From the NCBI GenBank assembly GCA_013414765.1, contig CP058708.1, positions 4,149,553 through 4,213,552 of the forward strand: a stretch of DNA of 64,000 nucleotides, given 5' to 3'. The notes under the pieces were generated by a model. That model saw nothing but the letters and a program-made list of their open reading frames with translations. It ran no database searches and was not told where the DNA came from. The DNA comes from Candidatus Accumulibacter cognatus (GTDB taxonomy: Bacteria; Pseudomonadota; Gammaproteobacteria; Burkholderiales; Rhodocyclaceae). Of the stretch, positions 55,680 to 64,000 are shown in pieces. How positions within the stretch are numbered: the stretch's first letter is position 1; each line of letters starts with the position of its first letter. The translations under genes and the position numbers were made by a program.

Positions 55680-56531
55680 CTACGACAGCAGCCCGGCACA
55701 GGTGTCGCCGATACGAACTCGAACGCCTCGCCGCAGTCGAGAGGTCCAACCGACGACGCCGAGACTACCCGCCAGCAGCGCAAATGTCGATGGCTCGGGT
55801 ATGGCCGAGATTTCAAGGAATGGGCGGGTCGCCGCGTTGGCCGAGGCGGAAGACGCGTACAGCGAAGCGATCGGCCTGCCCGAGTCGGCGATCACGATGT
55901 CGGGCTGCAGCAGTTCGACTCCGAAGTTGGTGGTCGGGTCGGACAACCAGTCCTGGACCAGCCCGGTGACATCAAAAGATACCCACTGGTTCACGCCTTC
56001 CTGCACCGTTGAGCTGAATGTTACGGCGACCGTCGGCTGTGTTTCCCAGGTCACCGTCGTCTCCCCCCAGGCCTGGGTGACGCGGTGCAACTCGGTGGTG
56101 ATTGGTTTGCCCGTTGTCGGATTGTCGAACGGTGCCAGTCCCGGCAGGGCAAAGAGGTTGAGCCTGGCGTTCAGGATTTGCCCGGCGGAGAATCCCAGTG
56201 TGCCGAGATCGAAGCGCAACAGCGACCTGGTATCGTGGGCACGCGTCTCACCCAGCGCGCCGATCAGGGGAACGGTGTTGCTGCTCCCCAGGAAATTGCC
56301 GAAAGGTACAGGGGGTGGAATCAGCTCATTCAGCGTCTGGCTGTCCAGGTTCGTCACACGCGCCGCCGTCGGAATGCCGAAAAAGCCGGGAATCGCAAAT
56401 TCGTAGACGAAGACATCCTCGCTCTTCGCTTCATCGGCTTGCAGGACTGTCGTCGTGGCGCCATGCGCTGCACTGGCGAGGATGCTGGCAAGCAGAATCG
56501 GCAGGGCTTTCGAGGTCAATGTGTATCGCAT
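55680..56531 (-). CDS. DNRLRE-domain PEP-CTERM protein
   Basis: 283 residues. Signal peptide MRYTLTSKALPILLASILAS, then a DNRLRE/CBM-like beta domain: SLLRFDLGTLGFSAGQILNA, RVTQAWGETTVTWETQP, QWVSFDVTGLVQDWLSD and NFGVELLQPD. The C-terminus has the PEP-CTERM anchor: IPEPSTFALLAGSLGVVGWT followed by SRLRRG. About 13 extra residues follow the Arg cluster. Secreted and exosortase-processed; an extracellular matrix or polysaccharide-associated role is inferred. Confidence 0.9.
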   Translation of the reverse strand: MRYTLTSKALPILLASILASAAHGATTTVLQADEAKSEDVFVYEFAIPGFFGIPTAARVTNLDSQTLNELIPPPVPFGNFLGSSNTVPLIGALGETRAHDTRSLLRFDLGTLGFSAGQILNARLNLFALPGLAPFDNPTTGKPITTELHRVTQAWGETTVTWETQPTVAVTFSSTVQEGVNQWVSFDVTGLVQDWLSDPTTNFGVELLQPDIVIADSGRPIASLYASSASANAATRPFLEISAIPEPSTFALLAGSLGVVGWTSRLRRGVRVRIGDTCAGLLS

Positions 56532-57065
56532 GGCAAGTCTCCAGTGGTGGAGTATGTGGCAGATGCGTCTTTTGCATCTGCGTCAACAACCTTACGCACG
56601 AAGTCATGCAGCGGATGCAGGCAAGGTTCCGAGCGGCGTCCAGAGGTCTGCGGCGCCTGGTATGCGGTCGCGGTGGCTAGTGGCGCTGGCTCGCTGGCCG
56701 GGCTGCGTTCGTTGGCGGGGAGTCCTGCCGTCGCGTCGGCGGGCCTGGGGCGAGGTATTCTGTCTCGCGGTGGTCGGCTTTGCTCCCGGCAGCTGTCGTG
56801 GCTTCGCGCTGCAATGGGTCCGACTCTTCGACGATGCTCTCGCTGGTCACTGCGCCGGAGATCCGCTCGACTGTTTCCATATGCTGTGTGAGCGAGGTCG
56901 GGCAGACGACCAGCGCACGTGCGGCGGCAAACAGTTCGGTGAACGATCCGCAAAGGCCGCGCTCGAGTGTGCGCTTGCCGCCGCGCCTGGCGCTGATCTG
57001 CGCGAGCGTGAACTCGACATGCTTTGCAGCTACCCAGACGTTGGTCGTGATTTCTTCACAAGCTC
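56532..57065. other. Region without a supportable gene
   Basis: Several overlapping frames are open but none has a start with a ribosome site and recognisable content. A minus-strand frame reading EFTLAQISARRGGKRTLERG and RALVVCPTSLTQHMETVERI (about 57050-56680) looks somewhat protein-like but lacks a start codon; it may be a decayed gene downstream of tex. Confidence 0.4.
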
Positions 57066-59393
57066 TCAGCGCTTGAGGCGGGCGAAGGCGCTGGCCATGG
57101 CACCGGTGGGTTCCGGCTGGCTACGCTGCCGTTCCTGGGCTCTTGCCGAAACGGGTATCCTGGCCATTTTCGGAGCGTTCGGCAAGTCGTCGGCAAGTCG
57201 CATGCTCAGGGCGATCCGCTGGCGCGGCAGGTCGACCTCGAGAACCTTGACCTTGACCACGTCGCCGGCCTTGACCACGCTGCGCGGGTCCTTGACGAAG
57301 CGGTCGGCGATCGCCGAGACATGTACCAGTCCGTCCTGATGGACACCGATGTCGACAAAGGCGCCGAAGTTGGCGACATTGGTCACCACTCCTTCGAGAA
57401 TCATTCCCACCTGCAAATCCTTGACGGACTCGACGCCTTCACGGAAGTTGGCGGTGCGGAACTCTGGACGCGGGTCTCGACCGGGTTTTTCGAGTTCCCT
57501 GAGGATGTCGCGGACCGTCGGCAGGCCGAACTTTTGGTCGATGAATTGCTCCGGCAACAGTGCCCTGAGCAGTTGCGAGTCGCCGATGACTTCGCCAATT
57601 CCCTTCCTGACCTTGGCGAGGATACGCTCGACGAGCGGGTAGGCTTCCGGATGCACCGCCGAGCGGTCGAGCGGGTTGTCGCTTTCGTTGATGCGCAGGA
57701 AGCCGGCCGCCAGCTCGAAGGTCTTGTCGCCGAGGCGGGGTACTGCCCTGAGCGCCTGCCGATTGGGAAAGGCACCATGTTGGTCGCGGTGGGCGACGAT
57801 GTTCGCGGCCAGCGTCGGGCTGAGTCCGGAGACGCGCGTCAACAGCGACGCCGAGGCGGTGTTGACGTCGACACCGACCGCGTTCACGCAGTCCTCGACG
57901 ACCGCATTGAGCGCTCTTGCCAACCTGGTCTGGCTGACATCATGCTGGTATTGTCCGACACCGATCGATTTCGGATCGATCTTGACCAGTTCGGCGAGCG
58001 GATCCTGCAGGCGGCGGGCGATCGACACCGCACCGCGTAGGCTGACGTCAAGTTCCGGGAATTCCCGGGAGGCGTATTCCGAGGCCGAATAGACCGAGGC
58101 GCCGGCCTCGGAAACGACGACCTTGACGAGGTGCAGCTCCGGATGCTGGCGGATCAGATCGGCCGCCAGGCGGTCGGTTTCCCGCGAAGCGGTGCCGTTG
58201 CCGATACTGATCAGCCTGACCTGATGCCTGCGTGCCAGCACGGCCAGGGTGTGCAGTGCGCTGTCCCAGTCACGGCGAGGTTCGTGCGGGTAGATCGTGG
58301 CGGTTTCGAGCAACTTGCCGGTGGCATCGACGACGGCGACCTTGACGCCACTGCGCAGGCCGGGGTCGAGACCCAGCGTGGCGTGTTTGCCAGCCGGTGC
58401 GGCGAGCAGCAGGTCGTGCAGGTTGGCGGCAAAGACGCGGATTGCTTCGGCCTCCGCGCGCTCGCGCAGGGCGTTCATCAGTTCCAGTTCGAGGTGTGGA
58501 GAGGCCTTGATTCGCCAGCTCCAGCGTACCGTCTCGGCAAGCCATTTGTCGGCCGGCCGACCCTGGTCGACGATGCCGAAGTGGCGTGCGATGCGTTCCT
58601 CGCAGGGGTTGGGCACGCGCTGATCAAGCTCGCTTTCGAGGACCAGAGCCAGTTGCAGCATGCCCTCGTTACGGCCGCGGAAGAGCGCCAGTGCGCGATG
58701 CGAGGGGATTGCCTGGATCGCTTCCATGTAGGCGGCATAGTCCTGATACTTGGCCGCCTCGCTCTCTTTGCCGGCAACGACCGTCGACTTCACGAAACCA
58801 TGGGTCTCGAGATGGTTGCGCAGTGCGCCGAGCAGCCCGGCGTCCTCCGAGAACTGTTCCATGAGAATCTGGCGGGCGCCATCGAGGACGCTCCTGACGT
58901 TGGCAAAACCGGCTTCGGCGTTAAGGTAGCGCACGGCTTCGGCTTCGGGTGAGCGCATCGGGTCGGCCAGCAGCGCTGCGGCGAGCGGCGCGAGTCCGGC
59001 CTCGCGGGCGATTTGCGCCTTGCTGCGCCGCTTCGGTTTGTAGGGCAGGTAGAGGTCTTCGAGGCGCTGCTTGGTTTCGGCGGAGTGGATTGCTGTAGCC
59101 AGCGCCGGCGTCAGTTTGCCCTGTTCTTCGATCGAGGCGAGGATGGTGCGTCGCCGTTCCTCCATTTCGCGAAGGTAGACCAGGCGCTCGTCCAGCAGGC
59201 GAAGCTGGATGTCGTCGAGTCCGCCGGTGACCTCCTTGCGGTAGCGTGCGATGAACGGCACCGTCGCCCCTTCGTCGAGCAGGGCAGCCGTGGCCAGCAC
59301 CTGCTGGGGGCGGCAGTTGATCTCTGTGGCGATCTTTTCGGCAATCTTGTTGGTTGCAGGGTGTTCTGTCTGTGGAAGCATCGATGATGACAT
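57066..59393 (-). CDS. tex: Tex, S1-domain RNA-binding transcription accessory protein
   Basis: 775 residues, the normal Tex length. Motifs: [39 protein letters not shown], the YqgF-like core [20 protein letters not shown], helix-hairpin-helix [20 protein letters not shown] and a C-terminal S1 domain ([31 protein letters not shown]). The start may be 59393 or the ATG at 59381. Cytoplasmic and highly conserved; Tex influences transcription and RNA turnover and is associated with toxin expression in pathogens. Confidence 0.97.
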   Translation of the reverse strand: MSSSMLPQTEHPATNKIAEKIATEINCRPQQVLATAALLDEGATVPFIARYRKEVTGGLDDIQLRLLDERLVYLREMEERRRTILASIEEQGKLTPALATAIHSAETKQRLEDLYLPYKPKRRSKAQIAREAGLAPLAAALLADPMRSPEAEAVRYLNAEAGFANVRSVLDGARQILMEQFSEDAGLLGALRNHLETHGFVKSTVVAGKESEAAKYQDYAAYMEAIQAIPSHRALALFRGRNEGMLQLALVLESELDQRVPNPCEERIARHFGIVDQGRPADKWLAETVRWSWRIKASPHLELELMNALRERAEAEAIRVFAANLHDLLLAAPAGKHATLGLDPGLRSGVKVAVVDATGKLLETATIYPHEPRRDWDSALHTLAVLARRHQVRLISIGNGTASRETDRLAADLIRQHPELHLVKVVVSEAGASVYSASEYASREFPELDVSLRGAVSIARRLQDPLAELVKIDPKSIGVGQYQHDVSQTRLARALNAVVEDCVNAVGVDVNTASASLLTRVSGLSPTLAANIVAHRDQHGAFPNRQALRAVPRLGDKTFELAAGFLRINESDNPLDRSAVHPEAYPLVERILAKVRKGIGEVIGDSQLLRALLPEQFIDQKFGLPTVRDILRELEKPGRDPRPEFRTANFREGVESVKDLQVGMILEGVVTNVANFGAFVDIGVHQDGLVHVSAIADRFVKDPRSVVKAGDVVKVKVLEVDLPRQRIALSMRLADDLPNAPKMARIPVSARAQERQRSQPEPTGAMASAFARLKR

Positions 59394-59650
59394 GGGTCTG
59401 AAGTGATTGGAAAACCATAAAATATGCGGAATCGGGAGGCAACACTCAAGGAAGCGAATGCTTCGCTTCTTCTTCTATTCCATTCTACAATCAGAAGAAT
59501 TGCTGCTGCGCCGCAAATCAGGTTACATTGCCGCCATCGGCCAGCTGTGTGCGGTTGTGGAGCAAGGCACGAATCAAATGGCGACAATTACTTCACTCGC
59601 TCTGGCTCCACCAGCCTGCTGCATACCCCGACCACAGAGAGATACTCGCC

Positions 59651-60112
59651 ATGCCTACCATGCAAAAATATGGGTTCCTTGTCCTTTCCTTTGTACTGGC
59701 CGCGCCGGTCGTGGCCGCAGAGACCGGAGTCCCTGCCGGAAAGGTCAAGCGCAGCGAAGGGAACGTCACTATCGACCGCGCCAGCCAAGTGCAGGTGGTC
59801 AAGGTGGGCACGCTGGTGTATGTCGGTGACCGGATTCGCACCGGTGACGATGGGGCGGTGGGCATCACCCTGTCCGACGATACCTTGCTCACTGCCGGAG
59901 CGCGCAGCACACTGCTGATCAACGAGTTCCAGTTCAACAGCACGACCCGGGAAGGGGGGATGCTGGCGACCCTCCTCAAGGGTACGCTGAGTGTGGTGAC
60001 CGGGCTGATCGGCAAGAAGGCACCGGAAAACGTGCGCATCAGGACGCCAACCGTGGTTCTCGGCATCCGGGGTACCGAGTTCATTGTCGAAGCGCGCGCA
60101 GAGGACGAATGA
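59651..60112 (+). CDS. Periplasmic FecR-domain protein
   Basis: 153 residues. Signal peptide QKYGFLVLSFVLAAPVVAA, then one FecR domain: GKVKRSEGNVTIDRA, VYVGDRIRTGDDGAVGITLS, LINEFQFNS and TPTVVLGIRGTEFIVEA. Overlaps the following OmpA-type lipoprotein by four bases (ATGA). It is the first of a FecR-OmpA-CHASE2-cyclase series, an arrangement seen in other proteobacteria, probably forming one envelope-to-cyclase signalling unit. Confidence 0.9.
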   Translation: MPTMQKYGFLVLSFVLAAPVVAAETGVPAGKVKRSEGNVTIDRASQVQVVKVGTLVYVGDRIRTGDDGAVGITLSDDTLLTAGARSTLLINEFQFNSTTREGGMLATLLKGTLSVVTGLIGKKAPENVRIRTPTVVLGIRGTEFIVEARAEDE

Positions 60113-60699
60113 GGCAGCCGAGTCGTTTGCTGTGGGTGTTCGCATTGAGCCTTGCGGCCTGTACGCGACTCACCAGCCACGTTGTATTGTTGCCGGGGCC
60201 GGATGGTCGTACAGGGGCATTGTTGGTCACCAGCGCAACGGGTGCGGTGGTGCTTTCCGAGCCTTATACCGGTGTCGATGTGGTTGACGGCAAGGTGGCT
60301 CCGACCAGGACCAGCGCGGCCATGGTGAGCGAGACCTACGGCCGGTTACTGGCCATGCAACCGGCGCGACCACGCGTCCATATCGTTTATTTTGAATTCG
60401 GACAGAGTGTGCCGACCCCGGAATCGCAGGCACGGCTGCCACGCATTCTGGCCGAGGTGTCAGCCCTGTCGGCCGGTGAAGCTGTCGTCATCGGACACGC
60501 GGATCGAGTGGGTCGTGCCGAGGCCAATGAGCAGTTGTCCTGGCAACGTGCCAACGCGATCCGCGAGTTGCTGGTTGGCGCGGGCTTGGCGCGTGAAGCG
60601 ATAACCGTCTTTGGTCGGGGCGAACGCGAACCGGCAGTCGTAACCGCGGACAATGTTCCGGAACCGCGCAATCGCCGTGTCGAATTGAAGCTGCGCTAA
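60109..60699 (+). CDS. OmpA-family peptidoglycan-binding lipoprotein
   Basis: 196 residues. Lipobox LSLAAC, then a beta-rich segment and a C-terminal OmpA domain: VYFEFGQSVPTPESQARLP, VVIGHADRVGRAEANEQLSW, QRANAIRELLVGAGLAREAI and VPEPRNRRVELKL. The G-H-A-D-R-x-G peptidoglycan-binding Asp/Arg pair is present. Outer-membrane-anchored and wall-binding; co-translated with the FecR protein. Confidence 0.92.
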   Translation: MRQPSRLLWVFALSLAACTRLTSHVVLLPGPDGRTGALLVTSATGAVVLSEPYTGVDVVDGKVAPTRTSAAMVSETYGRLLAMQPARPRVHIVYFEFGQSVPTPESQARLPRILAEVSALSAGEAVVIGHADRVGRAEANEQLSWQRANAIRELLVGAGLAREAITVFGRGEREPAVVTADNVPEPRNRRVELKLR

Positions 60700-60819
60700 A
60701 GGTCATGACTTGTTCAGGCACCCTCGATCATGAAGGTCATGACCGTTTCCCCCTCCCCCGGCCCCTCCCCTGCGAGTGGGGGGAGATTCATGAGTCGCTG
60801 ACGCGACTTTCTCATTGAG
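60700..60819. other. Short spacer with palindromes before the cyclase gene
   Basis: Contains two GGTCATGAC copies (about 60701 and 60735), a C-rich/G-rich inverted pair (CCCCTCCC and GGGGGGAG, 60750-60786) and a GTCGCTGACGCGAC hairpin (about 60794-60808). These may attenuate read-through from the OmpA gene or act as repeats. Confidence 0.4.
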
Positions 60820-62868
60820 TTGACCTTGATCTTTGGACGTCGGCTGGTGTTTCTCGATCTGCGACAGTGGCTTGGCGTCGCGCTGCTCGGCGTCTTGCTT
60901 GCGTACAGCCTGCGCTACATCGAGATCGATCCATTGCGCCGCTTCGACGCCTTCCTTTACGATTCACGTGTGCGTTTGTTCGCGCGCGAAGCGATTGACG
61001 AGCGTATTGCCATCGTCGATATCGACGAGCGATCGCTGGTCGAACTGGGCCGTTGGCCGTGGAATCGGGCGCGTCTGGCAGCGCTGATCGAGCGGATTTT
61101 CGAACAATACGGCGCGCTGTTGCTGGGTCTGGACGTGATCCTGGCGGAAGCGGACGAGAGTTCCGGGCTGTCCGTTCTGGATGCACTGGGCCGCGGGCAG
61201 CTGCGTCGGGATGCCGCTTTCCATGCGGCGCTTGCAGCGTTGCGGCAGGAGCTCGATTACGATGGCCGACTGGCTAAGGTTTTACACCGCTACCCGGTTG
61301 TTCTCGGTTTCCATCTGTCGAATGGGGATGCAGCGGCCAGGAGTGGTGCCTTGCCGATGCCGCTACGGCCGGATGTGGCCGAACAAGCCGGACAGTTTTC
61401 GCAGTGGAACGGCTACGGCGGTAACCTGCCGAGGCTTCAGAATGCCGCCATCGGTGCCGGCTTTCTCAGTGCACCGGTTGAACTGGACGGTGTGACGCGG
61501 CGCGCCTGGTTGCTGGCGTCTCATGACGGGCAGGTATACGCTGCCTTGTCGCTGGTGATGGCACAGGTGTTACTGGGAGATCCGGCACTACAGCTCCGGT
61601 TTGCCGACCATGCGTCCTGGCAATCCGCTTCCCGGCCAGTCGAGTCGATCGTACTGCTGACGGCAGGCGCGCCGCGACGCATCCCCGTTGCCGAGCAGGC
61701 AAGCGTCCTGCTGCCTTTTCAGGGGAGCCTGGGCAGCTTCCGCTATCATTCTGCAGCCGATGTCCTCGCGGGCCGCTTGCCGGCTGACAGCCTGCACGGC
61801 AGGGTCGTACTGCTGGGCACCACGGCGCCAGGCCTGTTTGACCAACGAGTGACGCCGATGGGCGAAGCCTTTCCGGGCGTGGAGGTGCATGCCAACCTGC
61901 TTGCAGGGTTGCTCGATGGTCGCCTGCTGATGTCGCCGGCCTACACCGCGACCATCGAGGCCGGCCTGCTGGTCGTCGTCGGGGTTGGCCTGCTGCTCGG
62001 CCTGCCCCGCCTTTCGCCGCCGCGAGCAGTCGTCCTCGCGGTGTTGATATCGGCGTTGGTAACGATCATCAACCTGGCAGCCTGGACAGGTGTGCAGCTG
62101 GTATTGCCGATGGCAGCCATTCTCCTGTTGGTGGCGATGCTGCTTGCCCTGCACCTGTTCTTCGGCTATTTTGTCGAGCATCGTGCCAAGCGGCGCTTGA
62201 CGACGCTTTTCGGCCAGTACGTTCCGCCCGAACTGGTCGATGAGATGAGCCGTGACCCCGAGCATTACACCATGGAAGGACGAAGTGCCGAACTGACGGT
62301 GCTGTTCGCGGATGTGCGAGGGTTCACGGCCCTTGCCGAGACCCTGCCACCGGACGAACTGGCGCAACTGATGAACGACTATCTGTCGGCGATGACCGAC
62401 GTCATTCGTGCTTATCGGGGGACGCTCGACAAGTATATCGGTGATGCCGTCGTCGCTTTCTGGGGAGCGCCGCTGGCCGATCCACAGCACGCCAGGCATG
62501 CCGTAGAGGCCGCTCTCGCGATGCAGGCGGCTCTGTCCGGCGTCAATCAGCATTTTGCCAGCCGTGGCTGGCCAGCGTTGCAGGTAGGCATTGGCATCAA
62601 CACCGGCATGATGGTGGTGGGCGACATGGGTTCCCGCCACCGGCGTGCCTACACCGTGCTCGGTGATGCAGTTAACCTGGCCTCGCGTATTCAGGGGCTG
62701 TCGGCACAGTATGCCGCAGGCGTGATTATCGGCGATGCAACGCGTCAGGCCCTTGGTACTTGGCGTTGCCGACAGCTCGGCCATGCTGTGGTACGCGGCC
62801 GGTCGGCGCCGGTAGCCATTTTTGAGCCGCTGGTCGAGGCGCAGGCGATTGCCCGGCAGGGACCTTGA
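60820..62868 (+). CDS. CHASE2-domain class III adenylate/guanylate cyclase
   Basis: 682 residues from TTG 60820; no strong ribosome site, so a downstream GTG at 60847 is possible. N-terminal helix (WLGVALLGVLLAYSLRY), CHASE2 periplasmic sensor (DERIAIVDIDERSLVELGRW, LPADSLHGRVVLLGTTAPGL), three helices (TIEAGLLVVVGVGLLLGLPR, AVVLAVLISALVTIINLAAW, VLPMAAILLLVAMLLALHLF), then a linker FGQYVPPELVDEM and the cyclase domain: LTVLFADVRGFTALAETL (Asp metal ligand), KYIGDAVVAFWGAP (Asp) and YTVLGDAVNLASRIQGLS. Envelope signals from the FecR/OmpA partners could control cyclic-nucleotide output. Confidence 0.95.
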   Translation: MTLIFGRRLVFLDLRQWLGVALLGVLLAYSLRYIEIDPLRRFDAFLYDSRVRLFAREAIDERIAIVDIDERSLVELGRWPWNRARLAALIERIFEQYGALLLGLDVILAEADESSGLSVLDALGRGQLRRDAAFHAALAALRQELDYDGRLAKVLHRYPVVLGFHLSNGDAAARSGALPMPLRPDVAEQAGQFSQWNGYGGNLPRLQNAAIGAGFLSAPVELDGVTRRAWLLASHDGQVYAALSLVMAQVLLGDPALQLRFADHASWQSASRPVESIVLLTAGAPRRIPVAEQASVLLPFQGSLGSFRYHSAADVLAGRLPADSLHGRVVLLGTTAPGLFDQRVTPMGEAFPGVEVHANLLAGLLDGRLLMSPAYTATIEAGLLVVVGVGLLLGLPRLSPPRAVVLAVLISALVTIINLAAWTGVQLVLPMAAILLLVAMLLALHLFFGYFVEHRAKRRLTTLFGQYVPPELVDEMSRDPEHYTMEGRSAELTVLFADVRGFTALAETLPPDELAQLMNDYLSAMTDVIRAYRGTLDKYIGDAVVAFWGAPLADPQHARHAVEAALAMQAALSGVNQHFASRGWPALQVGIGINTGMMVVGDMGSRHRRAYTVLGDAVNLASRIQGLSAQYAAGVIIGDATRQALGTWRCRQLGHAVVRGRSAPVAIFEPLVEAQAIARQGP

Positions 62869-62987
62869 CCCGCAGGGTTCATGGCGGGCGGCTAGCCAGA
62901 CCAGAATGGCCAAATCGCTAAAGCCGTTGCCATTAGTGCCGTTGACCTGTCAATGGAATTCCGGTCGGCGATGATGAAAGGACAAGG

Positions 62988-64000
62988 ATGAGCGGAGTCG
63001 CATGGAAAATCCGTGCCGCCATGCTGCTGCAGATCGCTGCCACAGCATTGGCTGGCTGGTTGGGCCATTCCGTATTCGGGGGAGGCCTCTACGGTTGGCT
63101 GGGCGCTTTGGTATTGCTGCTGCTACTGGCTGGACTGATCAGTCTGCTGGTCGAGAGAAATCTGCTTGGCCGTCTCGCTGCGCTGCGTGCGGTACTGGCG
63201 AAGATGTACCTCGATGGTGATCTGACCAGACGCGTACCCGTTGCGGGGCGGGACGAAATCGCAGCAGTGGCGATCGATTTCAACCGACTGATGGAGAGCT
63301 TCGCAACGATTGTCGGCAAAGTGCTGTTCAATTCCGCCGAAGTCAGCAGTGCCTCAAAAAGACTGCTCAGCGAGGCTGGCCGTGTCGCTTCAGGATCAAG
63401 ACAGCAACATGATGCCGCCTTGGCAACCGCCGGCGAAATTGCCGAGCTGACCATAAACATGAATCAGGTCAGTCAAAATGCCAGCGAGACTGCGGGCATT
63501 TCAGAGACGTCGAATCGTCTGTCGACCGAGGGAATGGCGATTGTGCGCAGTGCCTCGGCAGAGATGGAGCAGATTGCCGCTTCGGTGGCACAGTCGGCGA
63601 AAGTGGTATCCGCCCTGGGTGAGCGTTCGCAAGCGATCAGTGGCATCGTCCAGACGATTCGCGAGATTGCCGACCAGACCAATCTTCTGGCCCTCAACGC
63701 AGCCATCGAGGCGGCGCGTGCTGGTGAACAGGGGAGGGGGTTTGCGGTGGTTGCTGACGAGGTGCGCAAACTCGCCGAAAGGACATCGCAGGCCACCGGT
63801 GAGATCAGCCAGATGATCGCTGCGATTCAGGACGAAACGCAGTCGGCGATCAGCAGCATCGACACCGGCAGCGGACAGGCCCGCAATGGCGCTGAACTCG
63901 CCCGGCAGGCGTCCCGCTCGCTGGAGTGCATCAATCAAGGCGCGCGCGAAACGATGGAGAAAGTCGAAGCCATCGCTACCGCCGTCGTCCAGCAGAGTCG
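62988..64000 (+). CDS. Methyl-accepting chemotaxis protein, 3'-truncated by the window edge
   Basis: ATG 62988 with AAAGGACAAGG upstream; the frame stays open to the window end (337 codons). It begins with a short N-terminus and two helices ([40 protein letters not shown]) with only a few residues between them, so no large periplasmic ligand domain. A HAMP domain follows ([20 protein letters not shown]), then the signalling domain with the hairpin tip [20 protein letters not shown] and [18 protein letters not shown]. The missing part should be the end of the methylation helix and any C-terminal tail. Confidence 0.93.
   Translation, partial: MSGVAWKIRAAMLLQIAATALAGWLGHSVFGGGLYGWLGALVLLLLLAGLISLLVERNLLGRLAALRAVLAKMYLDGDLTRRVPVAGRDEIAAVAIDFNRLMESFATIVGKVLFNSAEVSSASKRLLSEAGRVASGSRQQHDAALATAGEIAELTINMNQVSQNASETAGISETSNRLSTEGMAIVRSASAEMEQIAASVAQSAKVVSALGERSQAISGIVQTIREIADQTNLLALNAAIEAARAGEQGRGFAVVADEVRKLAERTSQATGEISQMIAAIQDETQSAISSIDTGSGQARNGAELARQASRSLECINQGARETMEKVEAIATAVVQQS

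Noticed and set aside
56532-57065. Possible gene between the DNRLRE protein and tex
   Set aside because: A protein-like minus-strand frame exists but lacks a start codon and any recognisable motif.
1-64000. tRNA, rRNA or riboswitch genes
   Set aside because: I looked for conserved tRNA arms and rRNA segments in intergenic regions and saw none; a covariance-model scan would be needed to exclude small RNAs.

Overview
The window looks like a chromosome segment of a high-GC betaproteobacterium. Rhodocyclales, and specifically the 'Candidatus Accumulibacter' group, fits best: there are PEP-CTERM proteins, FecR/OmpA/CHASE2-cyclase genes, TIR-NACHT and CHAT-STAND proteins, Rpn-type nuclease remnants and many degraded insertion sequences. 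This placement is inferred from gene content; no rRNA or tRNA gene is visible to confirm it.

Layout. 1-2.5 kb: tail of a PEP-CTERM protein and a two-component pair whose response regulator is frameshifted. 2.5-5.5 kb: a convergent TIR-NACHT protein with a short C-terminus, then remnants of an Rpn-type nuclease and possibly of a SUMF1 domain. 5.5-8 kb: a three-gene RtcB RNA-ligase operon with two unrecognised partners. 8.4-9.7 kb: a pyrophosphatase and an alpha/beta hydrolase. 9-16.5 kb: a duplicated, chimeric block, two degraded IS91-type transposases, a truncated TPR gene and a long FecR/DUF6600-type protein. 16.7-21.9 kb: one very large CheB-CheR-PAS hybrid kinase.

22-35 kb is an IS graveyard. 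An IS630 element sits inside a DDE element, which sits inside a DUF6399-type gene. It also holds the second copy of the hydrolase/RND block, an IS701 element splitting a 41-codon gene, a VapBC pair, an IS1182 pseudogene, a third IS91 copy, truncated dacB and sir2 genes, and a broken IS3. Several target duplications are readable and the interrupted genes can be rejoined exactly.

35.1-39.7 kb holds the most interesting unit: an unrecognised 266-aa protein followed by a CHAT protease-STAND NTPase with five near-identical 41-residue repeats, which I propose is a protease/effector immunity or regulated-death module. 40-50 kb: a cell-wall hydrolase, a Uma2 nuclease, an RND pump with its adaptor, a TerB-like protein, a GH19 endolysin, YebC and a HerA-like ATPase. 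50.8-64 kb: signalling genes (cyclase-HDOD, ECF sigma with ChrR-like cupin, FecR-OmpA-CHASE2 cyclase, a chemoreceptor running off the end), plus Tex, a DNRLRE/PEP-CTERM protein and a second IS630 copy that splits an SRPBCC gene.
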